Made by a program: the position numbers and the translations under genes | In this document: positions 49,938 to 58,611 of the stretch, piece after piece | How the letters are laid out: the number at the start of each line of letters is the position of its first letter | Position numbering within the stretch: the stretch's first letter is position 1 | Source: Thioalkalivibrio sp. XN279 | GTDB taxonomy: Bacteria > Pseudomonadota > Gammaproteobacteria > Steroidobacterales > XN24 | Assembly: GCF_011089885.1 (NCBI RefSeq) | Contig: NZ_JAANBD010000028.1 | Span: forward strand, 186,001 to 250,000 | DNA: 64,000 bases | Direction: 5' to 3' | Notes under the pieces: model-generated | What the model was told of the DNA's origin: nothing | Databases searched by the model: none | The model's input: the letters and a program-made list of their open reading frames with translations, nothing else

Positions 49938-50186
49938 ATGACCACAGGCACCGTGAGCCTGGCAGACGCCAAGGCGCGACTGAGCGAACTCGTGGAGCAT
50001 GCGCAATCGGGTGAAACCGTTGTGATCACGCGACGCGGCCGGGCTGTGGCCCGGCTCACGACGGCCAATCCCGCACGCAAGCCCGTAGAACTGGAAACCC
50101 TGAAGGCGCTGACCCGCCAGATGCCGCGGCAAGAACAGTCAGCGGGCAAGTTCATGCGCGCAGTGCGCGAGGATGCGCGTTACTGA
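49938..50186 (+). CDS. Phd/YefM-family antitoxin
   Basis: An 82-residue antitoxin that should bind DNA through its N-terminal half and neutralise the PIN toxin next to it. SLADAKARLSELVEHAQSGETVVITRRGRAVARL (about 6-39) is the Phd/YefM fold. ATG 49938 has TTGGAG upstream and gives the usual beginning; an earlier start at 49914 lies inside the operator. It overlaps the toxin ATG by one base. Confidence 0.9.
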   Translation: MTTGTVSLADAKARLSELVEHAQSGETVVITRRGRAVARLTTANPARKPVELETLKALTRQMPRQEQSAGKFMRAVREDARY

Positions 50187-50608
50187 TGCTTTACGTCGAC
50201 ACCGGCGTGCTGGTGGCGGCGCTCAGCAACGAGGCGAAGACCGCCGCGACGCAGCGCTGGCTCGCGGCGCAGGGCGCGGGGACGCTCGCAGTCGGCAGTT
50301 GGGTGATCACGGAGTTTTCGGCGGCGTTGTCGGTAAAGCTGAGGCAGGGCGCCATTGAGCTGGCACATCGCGCCGAGGTCCTGCGCGTGTTCAATGCGCT
50401 GGTGGAAGAATCCCTGCACGTGCTGGACGCGGGTGCAACGGAGTTCCGCGTGGCCGCGCGTTTTGCCGATCAATACAAGACCGGGCTACGGGCCGGTGAC
50501 GCGCTGCATCTCGCCATTGCATCCGGTCACGGCGCCGAGCTGGTGACCCTCGACCGCAAGCTGGCCGCAGCCGCCCGATCCCTCGGCGTAAGCTGCCGCC
50601 TCCTTTAA
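50186..50608 (+). CDS. vapC: VapC-type PIN-domain toxin
   Basis: A 140-residue PIN-domain ribonuclease that would cleave RNA when free of antitoxin. Acidic active-site residues are present: Asp5 (MLYVDTG), Glu45 (WVITEFSAAL), Asp100 or so in RAGDALHLAIA, and the late Asp in LVTLDRKLA. It is intact, unlike the vapC relic at 37.3 kb. Its stop codon abuts a palindromic repeat. Confidence 0.92.
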   Translation: MLYVDTGVLVAALSNEAKTAATQRWLAAQGAGTLAVGSWVITEFSAALSVKLRQGAIELAHRAEVLRVFNALVEESLHVLDAGATEFRVAARFADQYKTGLRAGDALHLAIASGHGAELVTLDRKLAAAARSLGVSCRLL

Positions 50609-50639
50609 AATCAACCACTTTCGGGGGTCAGACCCCCGT
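50607..50639. repeat. GGGGTCAGACCCC palindromic repeat, copy 5
   Basis: AAAATCAACCACTTT followed by CGGGGGTCAGACCCCCG. It fills the gap between the convergent vapC and manC genes: the vapC stop overlaps its left end and the manC stop (TCA at 50639) its right end. The first 31 bases are identical to copy 6. Confidence 0.9.
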
Positions 50640-52105
50640 CAGCCGCGGCCGTAGGTGTCTTCGTAGCGGACGATGTCGTCCTCGCCGAGGTAGGAGCCGG
50701 ACTGCACCTCGACCAGGTGCAGCGGCACCTTGCCGGGGTTCTCGAGGCGGTGCGTGGTGCCCATCGGGATGTAGGTCGACTGGTTCTCGCCCAGCAGGAA
50801 CACCTCGTCGCCGCGGGTGACGCGCGCCGTGCCCTGCACCACGATCCAGTGCTCGGCGCGATGGTGATGCATCTGCAATGACAGCTGCGCGCCCGGGTTC
50901 ACCACGATGCGCTTCACCTGGAAGCGATCGCCGTTGTCGATGCTGTCGTAGCTGCCCCAGGGGCGGAATACCTGGCGATGCAGCGCGGTCTCGTAGCGGC
51001 CGTCGGCCTTGAGCCGCTCGACCAGCTTCTTCACGTCCTGCACCCGATCGCGCGGCGCCACCAGCACGGCGTCCTTGGTCTCGACCACGACGCAGTCGGC
51101 CAGGCCGACCGTGGCGACCAGGCGGCTCTCGGCGTAGAGATAACAGTTGGTCGCGTCCTCGCACAGCACGTCGCCGACCATGACGTTGCCGGCGGCATCG
51201 GACTCGGAAGCGTCATGCAGGCTGGCCCAGCTGCCGACGTCGCTCCAGCCCGCGTCGAGCGGCACCACCCATCCGTGCGCCGTGTTCTCCATCACCGCGT
51301 AGTCGATGGAGTCCGAGGGGCATTCCTCGAAGGCGTGCTTGTCGACGCGAATGAAGTCGAGATCCGTCTTCGCGCCGGCGATGGCGGCGACGCATTGCGA
51401 CACGATCTCCGGGCGATGCGTGCGCAGCTCCTCGATGTAGCGGCCGGCGCGGAACATGAACATGCCGGAGTTCCAGTAGTACTCGCCGGAGCTGACGTAC
51501 TCGGCGGCGAGCCGGGCGTCGGGTTTCTCCACGAATTGCTGCACGGGGGCGGGCTGCGCTGCGCCGGATGCGGCGCCGCCGGCAGTGGCGCTGGCCTCGC
51601 CTGCGCCGTCCTGGTCCGCGGCTGCACGGATGTAGCCATAGCCGGTCTCCGGCTGGTCCGGCACCACGCCGAAGGTCACCAGCTTGCCCTCCTCCGCCAG
51701 CTGCGCGCCCGCCGTGACAGCGGCGCGGAAAGCCTCGCGATCGCGGATGACGTGATCGGCGGGAAGCACCAGCAGCACCGGGTCGGCGCCCTGCTCGCGC
51801 TCCTGCAAGGCGGTGGCCGCGGCCAGGGCGACGGCCGGGGCGGTGTTACGCCCGGCGGGCTCGAGCAGGATGGCGGCGGGCTTCACGCCGATCTGCCTGA
51901 GCTGCTCCGCGACCAGGAAGCGATGCGCCTCGTTGCAGACGATGATGGGATCGGCGAGCCCGTTGATGCCATCGAGACGCTTGAGCGTCGCCTGCAGCAT
52001 GGTCTCGTCGCCGATCAACGGCAGCAATTGCTTCGGGTAGAGCTCGCGCGACAGCGGCCAGAGGCGCGTGCCGGAGCCGCCGGAGAGGATGACGGGAACG
52101 ATCAT
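50639..52105 (-). CDS. manC: Mannose-1-phosphate guanylyltransferase/mannose-6-phosphate isomerase
   Basis: A 488-residue bifunctional enzyme that forms GDP-mannose. The N-terminal nucleotidyltransferase domain begins [24 protein letters not shown] (GTP-binding signature) and includes FVEKPD (about 193). The C-terminal cupin, a type II phosphomannose isomerase, has [10 protein letters not shown] (about 380), [17 protein letters not shown] (His ligands) and the [17 protein letters not shown] end. Residues 165-190 form an Ala/Gly-rich insertion not usual for the family. The start is ATG 52105. Confidence 0.96.
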   Translation of the reverse strand: MIVPVILSGGSGTRLWPLSRELYPKQLLPLIGDETMLQATLKRLDGINGLADPIIVCNEAHRFLVAEQLRQIGVKPAAILLEPAGRNTAPAVALAAATALQEREQGADPVLLVLPADHVIRDREAFRAAVTAGAQLAEEGKLVTFGVVPDQPETGYGYIRAAADQDGAGEASATAGGAASGAAQPAPVQQFVEKPDARLAAEYVSSGEYYWNSGMFMFRAGRYIEELRTHRPEIVSQCVAAIAGAKTDLDFIRVDKHAFEECPSDSIDYAVMENTAHGWVVPLDAGWSDVGSWASLHDASESDAAGNVMVGDVLCEDATNCYLYAESRLVATVGLADCVVVETKDAVLVAPRDRVQDVKKLVERLKADGRYETALHRQVFRPWGSYDSIDNGDRFQVKRIVVNPGAQLSLQMHHHRAEHWIVVQGTARVTRGDEVFLLGENQSTYIPMGTTHRLENPGKVPLHLVEVQSGSYLGEDDIVRYEDTYGRG

Positions 52106-52412
52106 GCGGGCATTCCTTGCGTCAGGCGATGTGGCGGATTGTAAGGCATGGACACGGTCGGGGTGGGAACAGGATCACAACACGCCCGGCTGGAACGGTG
52201 TCCGCGCCTGATCAAGATTTCGCCCGCCTGGCAGCGGAAGGGCGTTCGGCAGGCCCGCCGCGATGCCCGTGGAAGTGTGACGCACGTCGCGAATCCGCGG
52301 ATTTTTTCGCGGCCCGACCATCAAGCCCGCGCGGTCATGCGCCGATACCTACCCCGAACACGACACGGAGACTGACACGGGAGCTCATCGCAAGATCGAG
52401 TCCGTCTGACTG
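52106..52412. other. Intergenic region upstream of the riboswitch
   Basis: About 300 bases between the divergent manC gene and the riboswitch. I see no gene; short frames lack ribosome sites. It must contain promoters for both sides, but I could not pick a -10/-35 pair with confidence. Confidence 0.5.
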
Positions 52413-52492
52413 AAAAAGGCAAAACCGCCGAAAGGTGGTGACGCAAAGCCACGGGCCTAAAGGATCTCGATCCCAGGGCAGCCGGGCCGCCA
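52413..52492 (+). ncRNA. Cyclic-di-GMP riboswitch (GEMM-I class)
   Basis: The conserved core is visible in order: GGCAAAACC, a GAAA-capped stem (CCGCC-GAAA-GGTGG), GACGCAAAGCC, GGGCCTAA, then a variable stem (GGATC-TC-GATCC) and the closing GGCAGCCGGGCCGCC. These match the GEMM-I aptamer closely. It lies in the leader of the secreted-protein gene starting at 52549, and a hairpin masking that gene's ribosome site follows it. Confidence 0.93.
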
Positions 52493-52518
52493 GGCAGAAG
52501 TTCAGCAGACACACCCAT

Positions 52519-52547
52519 GTCGACTCCCTCATCCGCGAGGAGTTGAC
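52519..52547 (+). promoter_or_regulatory. Shine-Dalgarno-sequestering hairpin (riboswitch expression platform)
   Basis: GTCGACTCC (52519-52527) pairs with GGAGTTGAC (52539-52547), nine pairs including one G-U, extended by CUC/GAG with a bulge. The 3' arm contains the GAGGAG ribosome site (52537-52542) of the next gene, so this stem would block translation. It suggests that the riboswitch works on translation. Confidence 0.65.
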
Positions 52548-52548
52548 C

Positions 52549-53547
52549 ATGCACGCACTGCTTCCCAAGGGATCGACCTTCCTGGTCGCCATCCTGTTCG
52601 CCATGCTGAGCGCCCCGGGCTTCGCCGCCCCGCCCTCGCATGCCAACAACAAGGACAAGTCGGACCCCGGCGACGTCTCGGACCCGGTGGAGGACCCCGT
52701 CGCGCCGGCCTCGCAACTGCGCATCACCTCGCACGGCAGCGGCTTCGTGACGGAAACCGGCTCGATCACCGTGAACCTCCTGTTCGAGGGCGTGAACGGC
52801 GGCGCGACCGTCGCCTGGACGAACGCGCAGGGCGGCAGCGGCAGCGCGACGTTTCTCGGCAAGAACGCTTACGAGGCCGGCCCGATCGCATTGGCCGTGG
52901 GCACGAACCTGCTGAGCTTCACGGGCTACGACAAGTCGGGCGCGGCGCACGTCAGCACGCTCGCCGTGACGCGCGAAAATACGGCGCCTGTGCCGGACCC
53001 GAACCAGCCGCCTGAGATCTCCGGCACGCCCGACACGCATGTCACGGCCGGATCGAGCTACAGCTTCCAGCCCGAGGCTTCAGACCCGGACGGTGACGGG
53101 GTCGGCTTTTCCATCACCGGCAAGCCTGCCTGGGCGAGCTTCGACACGGTCTCCGGGCGCCTGTCCGGGACACCGGGGGAAGCGCACGTCGGCCTGCACG
53201 CGAACATCGAGATCGCCGTGTCGGACGGGCTCGAGGTGGTGGCGCTGCCACTGTTCAACGTCACGGTGGAGGCGCCGCCGCCCGTCACCGGCTCCGCCAC
53301 GCTCTCCTGGGTCCCGCCGCTGGAACGGGAAGACGGCTCGGCGCTGACCAACCTCGCCGGCTACGAAATCCACTTCGGCAGCGCCGCCGGGGCGCTCGAC
53401 CAGGTGATCGTGCTGGAGAACGCCGGGCTGACCAGCTACGTGATCGAGAACCTGGGCGCTGGCACCTGGTACTTCGGCATGAAGGCCGTGGATGCGCAGG
53501 GCCTGGAGAGCAAGCTCTCGACCGTGGTGAGCAAGACGATTTCCTGA
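52549..53547 (+). CDS. Secreted protein with Ig-like and fibronectin type III-like domains
   Basis: A 332-residue exported protein. The signal peptide (1-26) ends LSAPGFAAPPS. A first beta domain (about 55-140) is followed by a putative Ig/cadherin-like domain (about 152-240; PPEISGTPDTHVTAGSSYSFQP, DPDGDGVGFSITGKPAWASFD) and a fibronectin III-like domain (about 245-330; SATLSWVPPLEREDGSALTNLAGYEIHFG). This build suits a matrix or adhesion protein. ATG 52549 has GAGGAG upstream; a longer frame from 52435 would start inside the riboswitch and is rejected. Expression is likely controlled by c-di-GMP. Its stop lies at the edge of palindromic repeat copy 6. Confidence 0.85.
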   Translation: MHALLPKGSTFLVAILFAMLSAPGFAAPPSHANNKDKSDPGDVSDPVEDPVAPASQLRITSHGSGFVTETGSITVNLLFEGVNGGATVAWTNAQGGSGSATFLGKNAYEAGPIALAVGTNLLSFTGYDKSGAAHVSTLAVTRENTAPVPDPNQPPEISGTPDTHVTAGSSYSFQPEASDPDGDGVGFSITGKPAWASFDTVSGRLSGTPGEAHVGLHANIEIAVSDGLEVVALPLFNVTVEAPPPVTGSATLSWVPPLEREDGSALTNLAGYEIHFGSAAGALDQVIVLENAGLTSYVIENLGAGTWYFGMKAVDAQGLESKLSTVVSKTIS

Positions 53548-53586
53548 AAATCAACCACTTTCGGGGGTCAGACCCCCTTTAAGTGG
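53547..53586. repeat. GGGGTCAGACCCC palindromic repeat, copy 6
   Basis: Inverted repeat ACCACTTTCGGGGGTCAG with ACCCCCTTTAAGTGGT. It fills the space between two convergent genes; the ugd stop (TTA at 53579-53581) is inside its right arm. The left 31 bases are identical to copy 5. Confidence 0.9.
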
Positions 53587-54919
53587 TGCTCGGGCGCTCG
53601 CCACGGCCGATGGCGTAGTAGGTGAAGCCGAGGCGCTGCATGTGCTCGGGGTCGAACACGTTGCGGCCGTCGAAGATCACCGGCTCGGCCAGCGCTTCCT
53701 TCACGGCGTCGAAGTCCGGGCTGCGGAACTCCATCCACTCGGTGACCAGCGCCAGGCAGTCGGCACCTTCCAACGCCTCGGCGGCGTTCTTGCACAGCAC
53801 CAGGTCAGGCCGATCGCCGTAAATCCGCCGCGTCTCGTGTCGCGCCTGCGGGTCATACGCGCGCACCGTTGCGCCCGCCTCCCACAGCGCCTCCATCAAG
53901 ACCCGGCTCGAGGCCTCGCGCATGTCGTCGGTGTTGGGCTTGAACGCCAGGCCCCACAGCGCCACGGTCTTGCCCGCCAGCTCGCCGCCGTAGTGCGCGC
54001 TGATCTTGTCGAACAGCACCCGCTTCTGGCGCTCGTTCACGGCCTCGACGGCCTCGAGCAGCGTGGCCGGGAAACCGGCCTTCTGCGCCGAGTGCGCCAG
54101 CGCCTTCACGTCCTTGGGGAAGCACGAGCCGCCGTAGCCGGCGCCCGGGTAGATGAAGTGGTAACCGATGCGCGGGTCCGAGCCGATGCCGAGGCGCACG
54201 TGCTCGATGTCGGCGCCAAAGCGCTCCGCCAGGTTCGCGAGCTCGTTCATGAAGCTGATCTTGGTCGCCAGCATGGCGTTGGCGGCGTACTTGGTCAGCT
54301 CCGCCGAGCGAATGTCCATGGCGATGAGGCGGTCATGCTGGCGGTTGAAGGGTTCATACAGAAGCCGGAGCAGTTCGGTGGTGCGCGGGTTGTCGGTGCC
54401 GACCACGATGCGGTCCGGGCGCATGAAGTCCTCGACCGCAGCGCCCTCCTTGAGGAATTCCGGGTTGGAGACCACGTCGAAGTCGATCGCCGCGCCGCGC
54501 CCGGCGAGCGTGCGGTCGATCTCGGCCTTCACCTTGTCGGCCGTGCCCACCGGCACCGTCGACTTGTCCACGACGATGCGGTACTCCTCCATGTGCTCGC
54601 CGATGCTGTGCGCGACGGCGAGGACATGCTGCAGGTCGGCCGAGCCGTCCTCGTCCGGCGGCGTGCCGACGGCGATGAACTGGAACAGGCCGTGCGCCAC
54701 GCCCTGCGGGATGTCGGTGGTGAACTTGAGGCGTCCGGCCTCGCGGTTGCGGGCCACGACGCCTTCCAGCCCCGGCTCGAAGATCGGGATCTCGCCGGCG
54801 TTGAGCCGGTCGATCTTGTCCTGGTCGATGTCGACACAGAGCACCTGGTTGCCTACGTCCGCGAGGCATGCGCCCGTGACGAGGCCGACGTAGCCGGAAC
54901 CGAAAATCGTTACTTTCAC
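53579..54919 (-). CDS. ugd: UDP-glucose 6-dehydrogenase
   Basis: A 446-residue NAD-dependent enzyme oxidising UDP-glucose to UDP-glucuronate for polysaccharide synthesis. The Rossmann motif is [19 protein letters not shown] (5-23); [10 protein letters not shown] (about 118) and [15 protein letters not shown] follow. The catalytic Cys is in GGSCFPKD (about residue 260). [15 protein letters not shown] marks the C-terminal domain. The GDP-mannose dehydrogenase AlgD is a close relative; the sequence fits Ugd better, but substrate is inferred. The start is GTG 54919 with AAAGGA upstream. A palindromic repeat precedes and another follows the gene. Confidence 0.92.
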   Translation of the reverse strand: MKVTIFGSGYVGLVTGACLADVGNQVLCVDIDQDKIDRLNAGEIPIFEPGLEGVVARNREAGRLKFTTDIPQGVAHGLFQFIAVGTPPDEDGSADLQHVLAVAHSIGEHMEEYRIVVDKSTVPVGTADKVKAEIDRTLAGRGAAIDFDVVSNPEFLKEGAAVEDFMRPDRIVVGTDNPRTTELLRLLYEPFNRQHDRLIAMDIRSAELTKYAANAMLATKISFMNELANLAERFGADIEHVRLGIGSDPRIGYHFIYPGAGYGGSCFPKDVKALAHSAQKAGFPATLLEAVEAVNERQKRVLFDKISAHYGGELAGKTVALWGLAFKPNTDDMREASSRVLMEALWEAGATVRAYDPQARHETRRIYGDRPDLVLCKNAAEALEGADCLALVTEWMEFRSPDFDAVKEALAEPVIFDGRNVFDPEHMQRLGFTYYAIGRGERPSTT

Positions 54920-54941
54920 GCCAGAAGTCCTTTCCTGTCAG

Positions 54942-54970
54942 AACTTTACGGGGGTCTGACCCCCGTAAGT
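54942..54970. repeat. GGGGTCAGACCCC palindromic repeat, copy 7
   Basis: ACTTTACGGGGGTCTG with ACCCCCGTAAGT; a long inverted repeat in the leader region of ugd, 23 bases upstream of its start codon. The GTAAGTGTTT arm matches copy 1 in reverse. Confidence 0.9.
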
Positions 54971-55118
54971 GTTTGAAGCGGGATGGATTATGGCAGAAAA
55001 GGCTGGGGGATTGAGGGCCTGGATCACAGAAAAAGACGGGGATTCGGGCATGTACGCGCACACGTCTCCACACACTGGCCCGGGTTCCGCATCATCCAGC
55101 AGTCGGCTGTGGCCACAT

Positions 55119-55373
55119 TCACCGGTAGATGTCCCTGCGATGCCCAATGCGCACCACGAGTACCGTCAGGATCTCGTCCCGTAACTCGTACACAACCCTG
55201 TAAACACCCACCCGAATACGCCGGAGCCCGCCGAGCTCCCCTTTTAGCACACCGCCGGCCGATGGGTTCGTGCTGAGCTTATCGATGGCTTCGATGACGC
55301 GGAGGCGATCCTCGCGGGGAATACGCTCCAGCGCCTTGAGCGCGCTGCGTTTAATCGAGACGGAGTAGGTCAT
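55119..55373 (-). CDS. RelE/ParE-family toxin
   Basis: An 84-residue small basic toxin of the RelE/ParE superfamily. YSVSIKRSALKALERIP (3-19), LKGELGGLRRIRVGVYRVVYEL (about 43-64) and VVRIGHRRDIYR at the end are the family signature; RIGHR-type ends are seen in mRNA-cleaving members. The gene overlaps the upstream antitoxin by 23 bases. Confidence 0.9.
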   Translation of the reverse strand: MTYSVSIKRSALKALERIPREDRLRVIEAIDKLSTNPSAGGVLKGELGGLRRIRVGVYRVVYELRDEILTVLVVRIGHRRDIYR

Positions 55374-55572
55374 CCCTGACCTCGTTCCATTCCAGCACCG
55401 GGTCGGCCGGATCGCGCAGCACCTCGATCGCGCGGCGCATGTCCTCGAAGTCGTCGAGGTAGTACTCGATGGCCTGGCGCACGACGTCGGCGCGGCTGCG
55501 GCGCAACTCGGCCGCCGCCGCATCCAGGGCTGCGACCACCTCATCCGGCAGCCGCGCAGTGATCTGGCTCAT
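55351..55572 (-). CDS. Ribbon-helix-helix antitoxin
   Basis: A 73-residue protein. The N-terminal ribbon-helix-helix (MSQITARLPDEVVAALDAAA, then RSRADVVRQAIEYYL) binds DNA; the acidic C terminus should wrap the RelE-type toxin downstream. ATG 55572 begins the standard fold; the longer frame to 55719 has no family character. It overlaps the toxin gene. Confidence 0.88.
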   Translation of the reverse strand: MSQITARLPDEVVAALDAAAAELRRSRADVVRQAIEYYLDDFEDMRRAIEVLRDPADPVLEWNEVRDDLLRLD

Positions 55573-55808
55573 GTGGTCACCAATGTCAGTGAATGTCAAA
55601 GACATCACGCTACGCTTGAGCGTTCCCGCCGTCAACCTACAGAAACCCGCAAAAACATCCCAAAATTCCCGGCTTGGCCTCCTGCCATAACCCGCCCGAA
55701 TTATGGCCATTCTGTCCACAACTTGAGGCTAGCCAAGATGTGCTGGCAGGTACAACAAGCGAAGAACCGCTTCAGCTTCCTGGGAAAGGTCCAGCCGCCC
55801 GGAGACAT
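55573..55808. other. Intergenic region between the toxin-antitoxin module and gmm
   Basis: About 235 bases, moderately AT-rich. ATGTC-AAA-GACAT (55593-55605) is a perfect inverted repeat with an extra ATGTCA half-site at 55583-55588, a likely operator for the ribbon-helix-helix antitoxin whose ATG is at 55572. Nothing else is recognised. Confidence 0.5.
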
Positions 55809-56324
55809 TCACGTACGCTCCAAGAGCTTCGCCACCACGACCCGCACATTCTCGTGCACCGCCGAATCCTCGGCAGCCTGGCCCAACGACCACCAGTGCC
55901 AATCCGAATGCTGACTCGCTTCCTCCCGGGGCAAAGCCAGCGCCTCGGCATCCGCGGTCGACAACTCCACGAGATAGGCAAGATTCACATAGTGGCTCGA
56001 CACGGCCGCATCAAACGCACTGTCGGGATAGAAATGGTCCCATGCGCCGAGCAGTTCGGCGCCGGCCAACACAGCCGCTCCGAGCCCAACCTCCTCCCGC
56101 GCAACCCGCGCCATCGCCTCGGCCAGCGGCTCATTCTTGCGGATGCGTCCGCCGGGCGTGAACCACCACCCCTGGGCGGGACGATTCCTGCGCCGCCCGA
56201 GCAAGAGCTCTGGCCCGTGCTCGCCGGTCCGGGTAATGAAAAGATCGATGGAGACCAGAGGCAAGGCCGCGCAGGCGCTAGAAAAAACCTCGGCACTCGG
56301 CCAGCCCGACTCGTCCTTATCCAC
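55809..56324 (-). CDS. gmm: GDP-mannose mannosyl hydrolase-like Nudix protein
   Basis: A 171-residue Nudix-fold enzyme. After PLVSIDLFI, the block LLGRRRNRPAQGWWFTPGGR and the Nudix box GGRIRKNEPLAEAMARVAREEVGL follow, then GAWDHFYPDSAF and SSHYVNLAYLVEL. In the Nudix box the usual Arg-Glu is Arg-Val, as in GDP-mannose mannosyl hydrolases, which use a changed metal site to split GDP-mannose into GDP and mannose. The start is GTG 56324 with GGAG 7 bases before it; it gives the family length. It lies 44 bases after fcl, as in many GDP-fucose clusters. Confidence 0.87.
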   Translation of the reverse strand: MDKDESGWPSAEVFSSACAALPLVSIDLFITRTGEHGPELLLGRRRNRPAQGWWFTPGGRIRKNEPLAEAMARVAREEVGLGAAVLAGAELLGAWDHFYPDSAFDAAVSSHYVNLAYLVELSTADAEALALPREEASQHSDWHWWSLGQAAEDSAVHENVRVVVAKLLERT

Positions 56325-56368
56325 GCTACGGCTCCATGCCGCCGCTACACGCCCATGTCCGAGGCCTC

Positions 56369-57337
56369 TCAGCCGCGCGCCTGGTCGATGTGCTCGAGGT
56401 ACCAGCGGTAGGCATCGCGCAGCCCATCCTCGAGGCCGATTTGCGCCGTCCATCCGAGCGCCGTCAGGCGGCTGACGTCCATGAGCTTGCGCGGCGTGCC
56501 GTCCGGCTTGGAAGCATCGAACACGAGATCGCCCGTGAACCCGGTGACGCGAGCGATGGTCTCGGCCAGCTCCCGGATGGTGCAATCCACGCCCGTACCC
56601 ACGTTGATGTGGCTCAGCATGGGCTGCGTATGCTCGGCGTAGACCGCCGAAGGCAACTCCATCACGTGCACCGACGCCGCCGCCATGTCGTCGACGTGCA
56701 GGAACTCGCGCATCGGCTTGCCAGACCCCCAGATGACGACCTCTTCGTCACCCCCCTGCACCGCCTCGTGAAACCGCCGCAATAGCGCCGGGATCACGTG
56801 GCTGTTCTCAGGATGGAAGTTATCGCCGGGTCCGTAGAGATTGGTCGGCATCACCGAGCGGTAATCCCGTCCGTATTGGCGGTTGTAGCTCTCGCAGAGC
56901 TTGATGCCGGCGATCTTGGCTATGGCGTAAGGCTCGTTGGTCGGCTCCAGCGTGCCGGTGAGCAGCGCGTCCTCGCGCATGGGCTGCTCGGCAAACTTCG
57001 GATAAATACAGGACGAACCGAGGAATAGCAGCTTCTGGACACCCGAGGCGTGGGCCGCGTGGATGACGTTCGCTTCGATCATCAGGTTCTGGTAGATGAA
57101 CTCGGCAGGATAGGTGTTGTTGGCATGAATGCCGCCAACCCGGGCGGCCGCGAGGTACACCTGGCCAATCTCCCGCGAGGAGAAAAACGAGCGGACAGCG
57201 GCCTGGTCCAGCAGGTCCAGTTCTTCCCTGCCGGCCGTAAGGATCGAACGATCCCCGCGTTGCTCCAACTGCCGCACGATGGCTGAGCCCACCATACCGC
57301 GATGGCCGGCGACGAAAACCGGCTGCTCAGCGGCCAT
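56369..57337 (-). CDS. fcl: GDP-L-fucose synthase
   Basis: A 322-residue epimerase-reductase performing the last two steps from GDP-4-keto-6-deoxymannose to GDP-L-fucose with NADPH. The Rossmann motif is [12 protein letters not shown] (about 11-22), and the catalytic Ser-Tyr-Lys is SSCIYP, then [10 protein letters not shown] (Tyr about 135, Lys about 139). [10 protein letters not shown] and [12 protein letters not shown] are typical. ATG 57337 is preferred over the adjacent GTG. It follows gmd by 6 bases; without a working Gmd its substrate would be missing. Confidence 0.95.
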   Translation of the reverse strand: MAAEQPVFVAGHRGMVGSAIVRQLEQRGDRSILTAGREELDLLDQAAVRSFFSSREIGQVYLAAARVGGIHANNTYPAEFIYQNLMIEANVIHAAHASGVQKLLFLGSSCIYPKFAEQPMREDALLTGTLEPTNEPYAIAKIAGIKLCESYNRQYGRDYRSVMPTNLYGPGDNFHPENSHVIPALLRRFHEAVQGGDEEVVIWGSGKPMREFLHVDDMAAASVHVMELPSAVYAEHTQPMLSHINVGTGVDCTIRELAETIARVTGFTGDLVFDASKPDGTPRKLMDVSRLTALGWTAQIGLEDGLRDAYRWYLEHIDQARG

Positions 57338-57343
57338 CACCGC

Positions 57344-58462
57344 TCAGCTTTCCAGCGAGAGGGGCACGTCGTGCCCATGGGCCTTGAGAAAGGCATGGCG
57401 CTGCGCGACCTTCAGGTCCTCCGCCACCATCTCGGCGCACATCTCCTGGGCCGTGATCTCGGGCACCCAGTCCAGCTTCTCCTTCGCCTTGGCCGGGTTC
57501 CCGAGCAGGGTCTCCACCTCGGCCGGGCGGAAATAACGGGGGTCGACCCGGACCACCACGTCGCCCGGCTGCAGCGCCGGCGCCATATCGCCCTCGATCT
57601 TGTCGACGACCGCATGCTCATCCACGCCCTGCCCCTCGAAACGCAGGGTCAGGCCCAACTCGGCCGCGGTCCAGCGGATGAAATCGCGCACCGAATACTG
57701 CACGCCGGTGGCGATGACGAAATCATCCGGCTCGTCCTGCTGCAACATCATCCACTGCATGCGTACGTAGTCCTTCGCGTGCCCCCAGTCGCGCAGCGCA
57801 TCGAGATTGCCCATGAACAGGCAAGGCTCGAGGCCCTGAGCGATATTCGCCATGCCGCGGGTGATCTTGCGAGTCACGAAAGTCTCTCCGCGCCGCGGGC
57901 TCTCGTGGTTGAACAGGATCCCGTTGCAGGCGTACATGCCGTAGGCCTCGCGGTAGTTGACCGTGATCCAGTAGGCGTAGAGCTTCGCCACGGCATAGGG
58001 ACTGCGCGGATAGAACGGCGTCGTCTCCTTCTGCGGAATTTCCTGCACCAGGCCGTACAGTTCAGACGTCGAGGCCTGGTAGTAACGCGTCTTCTTCTCC
58101 AGCCCCAGCAGCCGGATCGCCTCGAGCAGCCGCAGCGCGTCCATGGCGTCGACGTCGGCGGTGTATTCCGGCGCCTCGAAGCTGACGGCGACATGGTTCT
58201 GCGCGCCGAGGTTATACACCTCGTCCGGCTGCACTTCCTGGAGGATGCGGGTGAGATTGGACGAGTCGGTCAGGTCGCCGTAGTGGAGGATAAAGCGCTG
58301 GTTCCGCTCGTGCGGGTCCTGGTAGATATGGTCCACGCGCTGGGTGTTGAACAGCGACGCGCGCCGCTTGATGCCGTGGACTTAATAGCCTTCCTGGAGC
58401 AGGAATTCGGCCAGGGAGAAACCGTCCTGGCCGCTGATGCCAGTGATGAGCGCTTTCTTCAC
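57344..58462 (-). pseudogene. gmd: GDP-mannose 4,6-dehydratase gene with an in-frame stop at codon 27
   Basis: From GTG 58462 (GGAGTGAATA upstream) the frame reads VKKALITGISGQDGFSLAEF to QEGY, then TAA (58382-58384), then [15 protein letters not shown] and a complete Gmd (372 residues in all, the family's usual length). Homologues have a charged residue, often Glu, at this position, so a single GAA-to-TAA change explains it. The remainder is intact: catalytic Thr/Ser-Glu and [10 protein letters not shown], with Tyr-X3-Lys in [11 protein letters not shown] shortened product starting at GTG 58336 would lack the NADP-binding TGISGQDG loop and should be inactive. The stop could also be a sequencing error. 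Confidence 0.9.
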
Positions 58463-58611
58463 TATTCACTCCAAACTCAACAGGTCACGATGGCACGAAA
58501 CCGGGGCGCGCGCCAATAAGTTAGCCAGTGTATCCGCGGGATCGCAGGCTGGCGAGGCCATGCCGGCCTCAGCCAATAAGCCGGAATTGCTGATCAGCGA
58601 CGGGGCCGACC

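Noticed and set aside
52435-52548. Longer start for the riboswitch-controlled secreted protein
   Set aside because: It would begin within the aptamer and hide the signal peptide; ATG 52549 has the ribosome site and signal sequence.
58382-58384. Programmed recoding at the gmd TAA
   Set aside because: No slippery sequence, SECIS-like stem or known precedent; TAA is a poor read-through codon. A nonsense mutation or base error is simpler.
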